Shown here: in pieces, positions 33,616 through 44,474 of the stretch
Layout: each line of letters starts with the position of its first letter
Position numbering within the stretch: position 1 is the stretch's first letter
NCBI RefSeq assembly: GCF_036884655.1
Contig: NC_088342.1
Coordinates: forward strand, 17,165,001-17,229,000
DNA from: Musa acuminata AAA Group
Taxonomy: Eukaryota > Streptophyta > Magnoliopsida > Zingiberales > Musaceae
Length of the DNA: 64,000 bases
Direction: 5' to 3'
Notes under the pieces: model-generated
Seen by the model: only the letters and a program-made list of their open reading frames with translations
Databases searched by the model: none
What the model was told of the DNA's origin: nothing
Program-made: the position numbers and the translations under genes

Positions 33616-35335
33616 TATTGAATCTCGGATTTTGATGATGAAGTCAATTGTCATTTGTTATCTAATCCATATGTTGAGCCATATTTGCACCGGAGTCAAG
33701 ACAATGATCACGTTGGGAGTTCGAGAGTTCGACGGAAGTTCGGACAGTTGTCGGAGGTTCTGTAGGAACAAATCCGAGAAGTCCATGAGCTTGTCAAAGA
33801 AGCTCGTCGGAACTCGCCAAGTGGATTGTCGCAAGTCCAGGAGTTTGCCGGAAGTCCGCAGGAGCATCACCGAGGGTTCATCGGATGATCGACGGAAGTT
33901 CGCCGGAAGCTCGCCGGAAGAAGCGATTGACGCACCGGAGCAAGTTGCAGTAAATGTCTTAGGGAATATCGTAGTTACCACAATGATTAAGTTGGAAATG
34001 GGAGGTGATCCCATTAACTTAATCTTGGGGCAATTGGGCCCCTGAAAAACCCAAATTGGGCCGAATGGATCAACCCATTCGGACCCTGATTTCTACCAGG
34101 CGGTTGAACCGCTCAAGGCAGGAGGTTACACCGCCTGGGCTCAGTCTCCGAGCGAGACTGGGAGGTGCAATCGCTCTAGCCAGGCGGTGGCACCGCCTGG
34201 GCTCAGTTTCCGAGCGAGACTAGGCGGTGCAACCTCCCCTGATAGGAGGTGGCACCGCTTGGGCTCGGTCTCCGAGCTCTGGCTGAGCGGTGCGACCGCC
34301 TCAGTCAGGAGGTTGCACCGCCCGAGCTCGGTCTTCGAGCTCTGGCAGGAGGTGCAACCGCCCCTGACAGGAGGTGGCAACGCCTAGAGGCTCAATCTTC
34401 GAGCTCTGCCAGGCGGTGCAACCGCTCTAGTCAGGAGGTGCAACCGCCTGATCCCGGAATTCCGGGAATTGACAGTTTTGAGCTCCAAATTTGAACTTGG
34501 TTGGGGCCTATAAATACCCCATCCATTCAGCATTAAAAGTATACAGAATACACTCCGAAATCTTGATCTTGTTATGTGATTTTTAGAGCTCAAAATTGTT
34601 GTAAAGGCCAAAAGTCCTTCTCCCTCTTTTCTTCCAAGGTCTGAGCTGTAAAGAGAGGAGAGAAAATTCTGTAAGGGTTGTCTCCTAAGCCCGTCAAAAT
34701 GAGTGAAACTGTAAAAGGGTGGTTGGCCTTCGCCTATTGAATGAAGGCCTCTAGTTGACGTCGGTGACCTCGTCGGTGGAGGAAGCCAAAAGTGGAGTAG
34801 GTCAAGATTGACCGAACCACTCTAAATCTCGGTTTGCATTTACTTTGAGCATATTATCTTTACTGCAAACCTCCTCTAAAGCTTACTGCTTTCTGCGCAT
34901 ATACGATCGGGTTTCAAGCTTTGCACTTTCCGAATCAGCGTTTAGATGTAAATCTGTTTTTTCGTACGATCATCATATTTCAGTTTACGTTTACGTTTTG
35001 ATTTCTATCTTAACTGCAAACTGCCTTTATATCCTTGCTTAAGCTGCATCTCGCCTAATCAAGTGATTTACGAATCAGCATTTAGACATAAATCAGTTTC
35101 TTCGTACGAACGTCATATTTCAATTTGCGCTGATATTCTGATTTTCATCATAACTGTATACTGCCTTCATAGATTGACTTTAACGTCATCTCGCTTGATC
35201 TTAAGTTAAAGTAATCTTAGAATCGGCTTTCACACCGAAATCGTTTTTATCGTTCGAACGTTTTTTTTTATCGTCGAAAGATTTTCGCTACACTAATTCA
35301 CCCCCCCCCCCCTCTTAGTGCTCTTGATCCTAACA
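33616..35335 (+). repeat. 5' LTR of E7 (S1)
   Basis: A 1,720-bp LTR starting TATTGAATCTC (TG mutated to TA) and ending GATCCTAACA. About 45 bp of leader near 33678 is replaced by a 13-bp patch CCATATTTGCACC. Palindrome array about 34098-34452, TATA box 34509-34516, 12-C hairpin loop near 35301-35312. Confidence 0.92.
34509..34516 (+). promoter_or_regulatory. LTR TATA box (E7 5' LTR)
   Basis: GGCCTATAAATACCCC, about 55 bp downstream of the palindrome array. Confidence 0.7.
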
Positions 35336-35337
35336 AT

Positions 35338-35349
35338 TGGTATCAGAGC
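35338..35349 (+). promoter_or_regulatory. primer binding site (E7)
   Basis: TGGTATCAGAGC two bases after the LTR, complementary to the initiator tRNA-Met 3' end. Confidence 0.88.
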
Positions 35350-35385
35350 GGGGTTAACTCTCAAACGAATTAAAACCCAAGAGAG

Positions 35386-36968
35386 ATGGCATATGCCAGA
35401 AACCAAGAGGGCCACTCTATTACACGTCCACCCATGTTCAATGGGACGGACTACACCTATTAGAAGACTCGAATGAGGATCTTTCTTATTTCTATGGATT
35501 TTGAACTTTGGAATCTTGTCGAAAATGGATTTTTGAAGTCTTCTCTTCCAATGATCGATTGGAATGAATTGGAGAAGAAGGCTTTCGCTCTTAATGCAAA
35601 GGCTATGAATGCCTTATTTTGTGCACTTGATAAAAACGAGTTCAACCGTGTTTCGGTTTGTGAAACCGCATTTGATATTTGACACACACTCGAAGTGACT
35701 CACGAAGGCACAAGTAGAGTGAAAGAGTCAAAAATCAACCTTTTGTTACACTCTTTCGAACTTTTCCGGATGAAACCGAGTGAGACTATTGGCGACATGT
35801 TTACCCGTTTCACGGATGTCGTCAACGGTCTAAAAGGACTCGGAAAAAGTTTTTCGGATTTTGAGCTCGTAAATAAGATTCTAAGATCCCTTCCTAAGAG
35901 TTGGGATCCTAAAGTCACTGCTATTCAAGAGGCGAAAGATCTAAACAACTTCCCTCTTGAAGAACTAATCGGGTCATTAATGACCTACGAGATGACTTGC
36001 AAAGCTCATGAAGAGCAAGAAGACATCCTTCCAAAGAACAGGAAGGATATGGCACTTAAAATTTCATAAGACCACTTGAGAGAAAACTTAAGTGATGAGG
36101 ACTGTGACGATGACTTGGCACTTCTAACAAGAAATTTTAAAAAATTCATTAAAAGAAACAAGTTTAAGAATGAAACAAAAAATAAATTTGAACCCAAGAA
36201 GGACCAAGTTATTTGCTATGAGTGCAAGAAGCCGGGACACTACAAGAGTGATTGTCCCCAAGTCAAGAAGAGAACATCAAAGAAGAAGGCGCTCAAAGCA
36301 ACATGGGATGACTCGAGCGCGTCCGAAGAAGAGGAGTCCAACACCGAGCAAGTTGCTCATTACGCCTTAATGGCCATCGGAGAGGAGGTAACGAATTTAA
36401 TAGATACAAATTTATCATTTGATGAATTATTAAATGCCTTCATGACTTATTTGATGAATGCAAGATTATTAGTAAAAAATACAAATTGCTTAAAAAGGAG
36501 CATGATAGTCTTACTTGTAATTTCGATAAGTTAAAAACTAAATATCATGATAGTTTAAGTTCATACATAAAGTGCTATGATCTAGAAACTCTCCAAAAGG
36601 AAAACTTGCTACTTAAGGACACCTTGAAGAAATTCGAGGTTGGTAGCAAGTCATTGAACATGATCCTTGCAAACAATGGTCACGTTCCCAAAAGAAGTGG
36701 AATCAGATTTGTGAGAAGTCCTCACCAAAATCCAACCACCTTTATAAAAGGCCCCATCTTACATGTTCGACATCAAAGCAAATGCAACTTTTGTTGCAAA
36801 CTTGGACACAAAACGCATTATTGTCCATTCAAGAAAATTAGTCCGAACAAATTAATTTGGGTTCCTAAAGGAACTATGATAAATTCTATGCAACATGATA
36901 AACAATGTAGATCTATTTTTGAGGCACCCAAAAGCAAATAAGTACCTAAAAATCATCCTTTCCTGTAA
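35386..36968 (+). pseudogene. S1 Sirevirus gag, broken (E7)
   Basis: Starts MAYARNQEGHSITRPPMFNG and follows S1 gag throughout, with zinc knuckle CYECKKPGHYKSDC at about 36214-36255 and a second knuckle CNFCCKLGHKTHYC near 36783. Lesions are TGG to TAG at 35461-35463, TGG to TGA near 35683, CAA to TAA near 36068, and a 1-nt deletion near 36440 that shifts the frame. All other family landmarks are present. The frame ends at TAA 36966-36968 at the same codon where E6 and E9 have TAG. Pol sequence stops a few tens of bases later. Confidence 0.87.
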
Positions 36969-37762
36969 AGACATAAAAAATTATAAGCTAGAGCAAGAAA
37001 TAATATCCTGCTCCTTGGATTCTTGATATTCATGACCCGAGATCCAAAAAGAACTCGCGATGCTCTCTAGCCTAAATAACAGATGAAGATTAGAAATTTA
37101 AAATCACAAATGCGATTTAGATACAATCCTATTTGATTTCTCAGAATTGGAAACCCATGATTCTCAATTCACATATCCTCTGGATTTTCGAACCCATCGA
37201 TTTCATCCGTTCATAACTTTCGAATCCAACTCTATATCATGAACTGACTAAGTTTGTCATGAACTTGCAAGGCTTACCAACTTGAACAAACTGTCACAAA
37301 CATACGTACGACATTAAGAGTATGCACGTCAAAAGATCAATCTTGATCGTGCAAAAGTTCTTATCTTAAAATGAAAATTCTTACGTAATTACGTAAGTAA
37401 AGTTGATTGCTCTGAATGAAAATTCTTCTTAAGACAAAAACTCTCAAATCAGATCACATTGCGGTCAGAACAAGTGCTCACCGCCTGCAGGCGGTGGCAC
37501 CGCCCTAGCTGGAGGTAGCACCTCCGGTTGTCACGTGTTGCAAGCGGTTGCACCGCCCCAGCCAGAGGTGCAACCGCCCGCAACTCTGCCCTTTTTAACC
37601 CGAGCTAGGGCCGGCGGTGGAACCGACCCCAACTCACTCCTTTCCCCTCTTTACTCTTCCAAAGCTTCTCCACCTCCATTTCTCCCCTCATAGCATACCA
37701 AATACTCCTCATTTCGAAGCAAAAGATCAACAATCTTTCCGCCTCTTGAAGATCTCACTAAG
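36969..37762 (+). other. E7 junction region and GC-palindrome module upstream of accessory ORF
   Basis: The first ~80 bp are a degenerate start of protease coding sequence, then unassigned AT-rich DNA. From about 37478 to 37625 comes a block of GCGGTGGCACCGCC-like palindromes of the kind otherwise found in the LTRs, followed by a pyrimidine-rich stretch. The E9 accessory ORF has an equivalent block (50955-51080). It could be the promoter/leader of the accessory gene. Confidence 0.6.
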
Positions 37763-37837
37763 GTATTCTCTAAGAAGCTCTTAAATTCTGTTTTTAATTC
37801 ATTTACTCTTGCTCATTACTATCCTCCTAAATAGCAG
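37763..37837 (+). other. possible leader intron of accessory ORF (E7)
   Basis: AAG|GTATTC at 37763 and a T/C-rich run ending in ATAGCAG at 37837, six bases before the ATG. A similarly placed GT...AG pair precedes the E9 copy. This is inference from splice-site-like motifs only. Confidence 0.35.
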
Positions 37838-37842
37838 TAGTT

Positions 37843-38952
37843 ATGGGATCTAGAAGATCCTCAAGGGACAAAGGGAAGAGGAGATTAGTGGAAGATTTTG
37901 ATCTTACCCTTTTCGATTCAAAATATCATGCTGAAAAGTTTTCCTCTTTCGAACTTAGGAGTGTCAATAAGGGAAAACATGTTGATCTAAATGAACTAAG
38001 AGACTTAGAGATAATCCAATGGTTTGCAAACTTAGATCTACTCCCTATTTTATAAATTAATGAACCCATCTATCCAAGACTTGTTAGATTGTTTTACAAC
38101 AATATACAAGTAGATGAAGAAGAAAGAATGTCTACCTATCTCTTAGGACAACACATCTCCATTACGGATAAATTCATTTGCGACATGATAGGCATTCCCA
38201 TAAAAAGTAGAGGACATTACTTTAGAGGATCATGGGATGATGAAACTGTTGGGACAACATATGTTGAAGCCTTAGGAACTATTTTCGCCAATCCCAACTT
38301 AACATTTGTTCCTAAAAGTTGTGAACATCTACTGCCACTAAATACTAAGGTACTTCATCATATCCTAACTAGCATCAATCTCCCTAAACAATACCATCAT
38401 GATGAAGTAAGCCAATTAGAATTAGGAACTATGTATTTGATCATGAAAGGACATGACATCTGTCTTAGTTATCTTATCCAGCAAAACATGTTAGAACTAT
38501 CTAAGAAAGACATGATGCTTCCATATGCTGGTATAATCACTAGAATACTGAAAGCCTACGATATTCTAATACCACCGGAAGAAGAAGTAATAAAAGTAGA
38601 TAGGTTTAGCATAATAAATAAAAATATACTTCATCGATTAAGATGTGTTTATAAAAATGGTAACTGGGTTAGAATGCCTAGAAGAACCGATCCCCCTCAA
38701 CCTGAACCAGAACCGGAAACACTAGTCTTTAGGGGTACTCAATCTCCTCCGATCTGTCCCTTTGAGGAAACACATTCATTTGAGCCAGCTCATACATCAT
38801 CTGTCAAAGATATTGGGATTCGGATGGACCGATTTGAACAAAGACAAGAACGGCTTGAACATCGACAAGATTAAATCCTATCTGAGCTGCAGCAAATTCA
38901 TCGATAATTTGACTCTTTATTTAGGCATTTTAATTTTCCACCTCCTGAATGA
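37843..38952 (+). pseudogene. accessory ORF, full length with three nonsense codons (E7)
   Basis: 369 codons from ATG (MGSRRSSRDKGKRR) to TGA at 38950-38952, in one frame, with TAA at 38053-38055, 38872-38874 and 38905-38907. At each stop the E9 or E4 copy has CAA. It begins with a basic, nuclear-localisation-like segment, then the conserved domain (KGKHVDLNELRDLE, YPRLVRLFY, FANPNL, PKSCEHLLP, VSQLELGTMY, NKNILHRLRC), a proline-rich linker and a coiled coil. No membrane segment is visible, so an envelope role is not supported. The domain resembles the Pfam-type 'putative plant transposon protein' found in several plant elements, judged by motif pattern only. Function unknown. Confidence 0.82.
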
Positions 38953-39211
38953 GCTTGTATGTGTATTGTAAACTCTTTATGTTACTCACTATGATCACAA
39001 TGCCTTGTGCCTTGATCATTGATCTGGTTACCTGATGTATTTATTTGTGAGCAGAGTTACAAACATCACTCATTGTTTAATCTCGTTACTCACTGTCGGA
39101 TTTTACATCGAAACTAAATGTTTTTTGAAAACCTTGTGTCTTGATTTCCATGATAAATATGATTTGTGAAAATGATATACCAATGCAGTTGATGCGTCAT
39201 GTTATATTAAA
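38953..39211 (+). other. spacer between accessory ORF and RNase H relic (E7)
   Basis: AT-rich, matching 21714-21995 of E4 inverted. No gene. Confidence 0.65.
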
Positions 39212-39307
39212 CATCAACTAGCTGATATTTTTACAAAACCTCTAAGTGAAGAATAATTTGATTTCATAAGAAGAGAATTAGGAATGTTGATGTGTCCGAG
39301 TACATAA
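39212..39307 (+). pseudogene. RNase H C-terminal relic (E7)
   Basis: Encodes [14 protein letters not shown], a TAA stop, then [11 protein letters not shown] and a terminal stop. It is the last 30 residues of pol and has the same upstream breakpoint as in E4. Confidence 0.82.
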
Positions 39308-40477
39308 ACTAGTTACAATTATCTTTCAGACTTAATTGAATGATCAAATCACTTGATTGCCATTACATGCCAAAATAACAAGTTGGAAATTATGTGTTGA
39401 ATACAAAAATTTCCATAACAATAAGCATGTTTTGTCTTCATGATTGTATTTGAAAATCTGTAGCATAGTCTTGTCCGAATGCATGAAAGTGTTCATTTCA
39501 TGTTTGGATTCGCTTAACAATTGGTATCCTAAAAATCGGATTTTCTCATACACTTATTTGTGAAAAATATTTTTCTGAAATTGATTTGATGAAATGATTC
39601 CTGCTTATGAATTCCATCTTGAAATATGGATGATAGTGTTTTTACTTGCAATGATTTACTTCACATACATATCTTGATACCTGAAGCATGATTTAATCTC
39701 TCATCGGTTTTAACTTCACTCAGTGTAAACTCACAAATAGCTGGTATCACAAATGGCCTTCCTTCTTCATGCAAAAAGATTATAACAAATAAAAAGGAAG
39801 AAGTATTCAAAGTGATCTACATATCATGCTTGTATAATTGATTTTCTATCACTTACTATTGGAAAATAACATGAACCGAGTAAAGGCATGAACAATTATC
39901 ACACTTATGCTTAAAATTTGCTTATATTGTTCTCCTGGTATCACAATTACCATGCTTTTTGTTGATGACAAAGGGGGAGAAATATATGAGTATTAATGCC
40001 ATGCTTGCATCACCAAGAGATGCTATGATTGCTATAATTTGCATTATGCCTTGTTTGTATCAGGTCAAGATATCAAACAAAAAACTTGCATCGTAATTTT
40101 ACGTATTGATATCTTACCATGTGATGAAATGCAATAATTGCTAAAACATTTGAAATGTGTGCATCATGTAATGATATCAAAATCTTACTTCGCAGATTTA
40201 CATGTTGATATCTTACAATATGATAAATTGCTACTATTACCATCATTCAAACTTGTAATATAAAATTTGAAAATGAATGTCAAGCCTTGACATTATCTTC
40301 AAAGAGATACATCATGATGGGAATCATGATGGGAGTATTGATAAGTTTAAATGATTTTAACTTATCAATATGTCTCTTGAATTCAAAGGTTTTGAATTCA
40401 AGAAAGACTTATTTCAAGTATGGCATATAGATAGGGGGAGTTAAGGTTAACTCCATTATCAATTGATTGTCATCATC
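39308..40477 (+). other. E7 3' noncoding region
   Basis: AT-rich without genes, homologous to the E6 3' region (32654 onward) and E4. It holds the internal purine tract within GATGACAAAGGGGGAGAA (about 39964-39981). Confidence 0.72.
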
Positions 40478-40491
40478 AAAAAGGGGGAGAT
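40478..40491 (+). promoter_or_regulatory. polypurine tract of E7
   Basis: AAAAAGGGGGAGAT directly before the LTR. Confidence 0.87.
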
Positions 40492-42252
40492 TGTTGAATC
40501 TCGGATTTTGATGATGAAGTCAATTGTCATTTGTTATCTAATCCATATGTTGAGATAAGTGTGCAGGATTAACTACGATAAAAGTAAGACATGTAGCAGA
40601 AGTTGCGCTAGAGTCAAGACAATGATCACGTTGGGAGTTCAAGAGTTCGATGGAAGTTCGGACAGTCGTCGGAGGTTCTGCAGGAACAAATCCGAGAAGT
40701 CCATGAGCTTGCCAAAGAAGCTCGTCAGAACTCGCCAAGTGGATCGTCGCAAGTCCAGGAGTTTGCCGGAAGTCCGTAAGAGCATCACCGAGGGTTCATC
40801 GGATGATCGACGGAAGTTCGCCGGAAGCTCGCCGGAAGAAGCGATTGACGCACCGGAGGAAGTTACAGTAAATGTCATAGGGAATATTGTAGTTAGCATA
40901 ATGATTAAGTTGGAAATGGGAGGTGATCTCATTAACTTAATCTTGGGGCAATTGGGCCCCTGAAAAACCCAAATTGGACCGAATGGATCAACCCATTCGG
41001 ACCCTGATTTCTGCCAAGCGGTTGAACCGCCCAAGGCAGGAGGTTGCACCGCCTAGGCTCAGTCTCTGAGCGAGACTGGGAGGTGCAACTGCTCCAGCCA
41101 GGTGGTGGCACCGCCTGGGCTCAGTCTCCGAGTGTGACTGGGCGGTGCAACCTCCCCTGACAGGAGGTGGCACCGCTTGGGCTCGGTCTCCGAGCACTGG
41201 CTGAGCGGTGCAACTGCCTCAGTCAGGAGGTTGCACCGCCTGAGCTCGGTCTTCGAGCTCTGGTAGGAGGTGCAACCACCCCTGACAGGAGGTGGCACCG
41301 CCCGGAGGCTCAGTCTTCGAGCTTTACCAGGCGGTGCAACCGCTCCAATCAGGAGGTGCAACCGCCTGATCCTGGAATTCCGGGAATTGACAGTTTTGTG
41401 CTCCAAATTTAAACTGGGTTGGGGTCTATAAATACCCCACCCATTCAGCATTGAAAAAGTACAGAATACACACCGAAATCTTGATCTTGTTCTGTGAATT
41501 TTAGAGCTAAAAATTGTTGTAAAGGCCAAAAGTTCTTCTCCCTCTTTTCTTCCAAGTTCTGAGCTGTAAAGAGAGGAGAGGAAATTCTGTAAGGGTTGTC
41601 TCCTAAGCCCGTCAAAAGGAGTGAAACTGTAAAAGGGTGGTTGGCCTTCGCCTATTGAAGGAAGGCCTCTAGTTGACGTCGGTGACCTCGTCGGTGGAGG
41701 AAGCCAAAAGTGGAGTAGGTCAAGATTGACCGAACCACTCTGAATATCGGTTTACATTTACTTTGAGCATATTATCTTTACTGCAAACCTCCTCTAAAGC
41801 TTACTGCTTTCTACGCATATACGATCGGGTTTCAAGCTTTGCACTTTCCGAATCAGCGTTTAGACGTAAATATATTTTTTCGTACGATCATCATATTTCA
41901 GTTTGCGTTTACATTTTGATTTATATCTTAACTGCAAACTACCTTTATATCCTTGCTTAAGCTGCATCTCGCCTAATCAAGTGATTTACGAATCATCATT
42001 TAGACGTAAATCAGTTTCTTCGTACGAACGTCATATTTCAGTTTGCGCTTATATTCTGGTTTTCATCATAACTGCAAACTACCTTCATAGATTGACTTTA
42101 ACGTCATCTCGCTTGATTTTAAGTTAAAGTAATCTTAGAATCGGCTTTCACACCGAAATCATTTTTATCGTTCGAACGTTTTTTTTTATCGTCGAAAGAT
42201 TTCCGATACACTAATTCATCCCCCCGCCCTCTTAGTGCTCTTGATCCTAACA
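40492..42252 (+). repeat. 3' LTR of E7 (S1)
   Basis: A 1,761-bp LTR from TGTTGAATCTCGG to GATCCTAACA. Palindrome array about 41013-41370, TATA box 41427-41434. The poly-C loop of the hairpin is interrupted by G and T near 42219-42229. Confidence 0.93.
41427..41434 (+). promoter_or_regulatory. LTR TATA box (E7 3' LTR)
   Basis: TATAAATA followed by CCCCACCC. Confidence 0.62.
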
Positions 42253-42257
42253 ATCTA

Positions 42258-42652
42258 GAGCTTACATCGCAATTCTACAAATTGATATCTTGTCAAGTGA
42301 TGAAATGCTATGATTGCTAAACACTTAAAATATTTGCATTATGTTAAGATATCAATAACTTACATCGCATTTTTATATGTTGATATCTTGCCATATAATG
42401 AATTGCTACAATTGCTATGTTTCACATTTGAAATGTAAAACCTGAAAATGGATGTCAAGCCTTGACCTCATTTTCAGAGATATACATCATGATAGGAATC
42501 ATGATGGGAGTATCGATAAGGTTAAATGATCTTAACTTATCAATATATCTCTTGAATTCAAAGGCTTTGAATTCAAGAATGACTTATCTCAAGTATGACA
42601 TATAGATAGGGGGAGTTAAGGTTAACTCCGTTATCAATTGATTGTCATCATC
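42258..42652 (+). other. E6 3' noncoding region, resumed part
   Basis: Continues the E6 internal sequence after the ATCTA duplication (AT-rich, no ORF) and leads into the polypurine tract. Confidence 0.75.
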
Positions 42653-42666
42653 AAAAAGGGGGAGAT
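42653..42666 (+). promoter_or_regulatory. polypurine tract of E6
   Basis: AAAAAGGGGGAGAT immediately before the 3' LTR. Confidence 0.87.
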
Positions 42667-42985
42667 TGTTGAATCTCATATTTTGATGATGAAGTCAATT
42701 GTCATTTGTTATCTAATCCATATGTTGAGGTATGTGTGCAGGATTAACTACGATGACAGTAAGACATGCAGCAGAAGTTGCGCCGGAGTCAATACCATGA
42801 TCACGTTGGGGGTTCGAGAGTTCGACGGACGTCCAGACGGTCGTCGGAGTTTCTGCGGGAACAAATCCGAGAAGTCCAAGAGTTTGCCAAAGAAGCTCAT
42901 CGGAACTCGCCAAGTGGATCATCGCAAGTCCAGGAGATTTGCTGGAACTCTGCCGGAGCATTACCGAGGGTTTATCGAATGTTCG
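42667..42985 (+). repeat. 3' LTR of E6 (S1), first part
   Basis: Starts TGTTGAATCTC and stops at GAATGTTCG, where gypsy element E8 is inserted. GTTCG (42981-42985) is the left copy of the E8 target duplication. Confidence 0.9.
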
Positions 42986-43379
42986 TGTTAGGACTCTAAC
43001 TTGGAGAGTCCTTATTGAGAGGGTCATTCATGTAAAACCTACCTAAGCCTACCCCTATTAAAGAGATGAAGAGGCCTGCTAGGGATAGGAGGTTGTTTCT
43101 TAGAGAAGAATTAGGAGTTGTAAAGGAATAGGAGTCTTGAGTAGGAGTCCTATTAGGAGTTGGTTAGAAGTAGGAGTCTTGAGTAGGAGTCCTATTAGGA
43201 GTTAGGGTTTAGAAGCCCTATAAATAGTCATGTATTCCTCCTCTTTTCAAAAGCAATAGATGAATCTTTTCTGCAGCCTTTGAGCAGCAACTTGGAGGGA
43301 GGAACCCCTATAGAGTTCCAAGGAGGCCAATCCCCTAAAGAGATCAACCCCAAGTTTAGAATCTGCAAGGGTTCTAACA
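42986..43379 (+). repeat. 5' LTR of E8 (gypsy)
   Basis: Starts TGTTAGGACTCTAACTTGG and ends GGGTTCTAACA. It contains a duplicated block (AGTAGGAGTCCTATTAGGAG) near 43140-43200 and a TATA box at 43219-43226. Confidence 0.92.
43219..43226 (+). promoter_or_regulatory. LTR TATA box (E8 5' LTR)
   Basis: CCCTATAAATAGTC, a strong plant core-promoter match. Confidence 0.68.
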
Positions 43380-43381
43380 CC

Positions 43382-43393
43382 TGGTATCAGAGC
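43382..43393 (+). promoter_or_regulatory. primer binding site (E8)
   Basis: TGGTATCAGAGC two bases after the LTR. Confidence 0.87.
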
Positions 43394-44474
43394 AGCATTC
43401 TTGGTGTCTCACTGTCCTTCCACAGCCATCTATCAACCCTTCACAACCGCTCAAAGCAATTCCCACAATTGCTTAAAAGATCGTCACCAAATTCTGTCGT
43501 CATCTCCACCACCACGGATCATCCTTTGATCTCCCCGTGAATTGCAACAGGTTCTGGTTTTCTACCTTCCTGCTGCTGCATTTTAGTTATCCTTATTTGA
43601 AAATCCCAAAAAACTTATTCCTATATTGCTGCATCAACTTTTCGTCATAAAGTTTTCATCTCTACGACGAAAGATACATTGCAGAATTCCAGCCGCATAG
43701 CACCATCTGTTTGATTTTGCTACTGTACTTTTTCTATCCAAATTTATACGAAATTTTTATGACATCTTTGACACTTCCTAATAGTGGATTTTCCTTTGGT
43801 TTTATCAAAAAATTCTTAATATAAACTACTGATCTTTCATGTCCAATCTGCTACACTTGAAAATCTATGCTGCAGAAAATTTCAGCCGCATATTGTTGCC
43901 TTAACCCATCTATTTGCAATCTTTTTTGAATGAAATTTCTTACACACTTCATAGATCATCTTGGCTTTCATCTAAGATTGATCTATTGAGAAATTCATCT
44001 CTAAAAATGATTTTGTGTTGCTGTAAATTTTTGTCGTTAACCGCTGAAATTTTTCAACAAGAATTCTGCTATCGCAACTTGCACCAATTTCCTTGTTGTT
44101 ATACTGCCAAAATTCTCTTGATTAAATTAGACATCCTTGCTGTCATATAAACTATGATTTTGCTATCAATTCCCTCCTCAATTCTCTCAAGTTTTTGGTA
44201 GAAATTACATCGAGAAACCATTGTTTCTTCGACGACAATTCTACTCTTACAAGACATCACATACTTGCTGCAACTTCCACTGATTTCTATCAAACCTTTG
44301 CTGCCATCTACCACAGATCCAAAACTTTCATCCATAGCCCTAAAACTCCACTAAACCATACCCTCAAACTGCACCCAAAACATCCATCAATCCACCAATC
44401 CTTTCGACCATCACTTCTCTCAACTATACATGCCTTTAACCTGACAACAAAAGAGAGATCTTAACATCATAGAT
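43394..44474 (+). other. E8 leader
   Basis: About 1.1 kb between primer site and gag, rich in T and C, with short chance ORFs and no recognisable domain. Confidence 0.65.

Larger units (their letters stand above)
33616..42252 (+). mobile_element. E7: non-autonomous S1 element carrying gag and accessory ORF
   Basis: An 8,637-bp insertion flanked by ATCTA at 33611-33615 and 42253-42257. Order: LTR (33616-35335), primer site, broken gag (35386-36968), accessory leader module and ORF (37763-38952), 30-codon RNase H relic (39212-39307), noncoding region, polypurine tract (40478-40491), LTR (40492-42252). Protease, integrase, RT and most of RNase H are gone. E4 is a second copy of the same derivative. 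Confidence 0.93.

Noticed and set aside
35338..35349. tRNA-like match TGGTATCAGAGC
   Set aside because: It is a 12-base primer binding site complementary to initiator tRNA-Met, not a tRNA gene.
43280..43540. 86-codon ORF spanning gypsy LTR end and leader
   Set aside because: It crosses the LTR end and primer site and has no domain.
44195..44464. 89-codon ORF before the gypsy gag
   Set aside because: It is a chance frame in the E8 leader with no similarity to gag or any recognised family.
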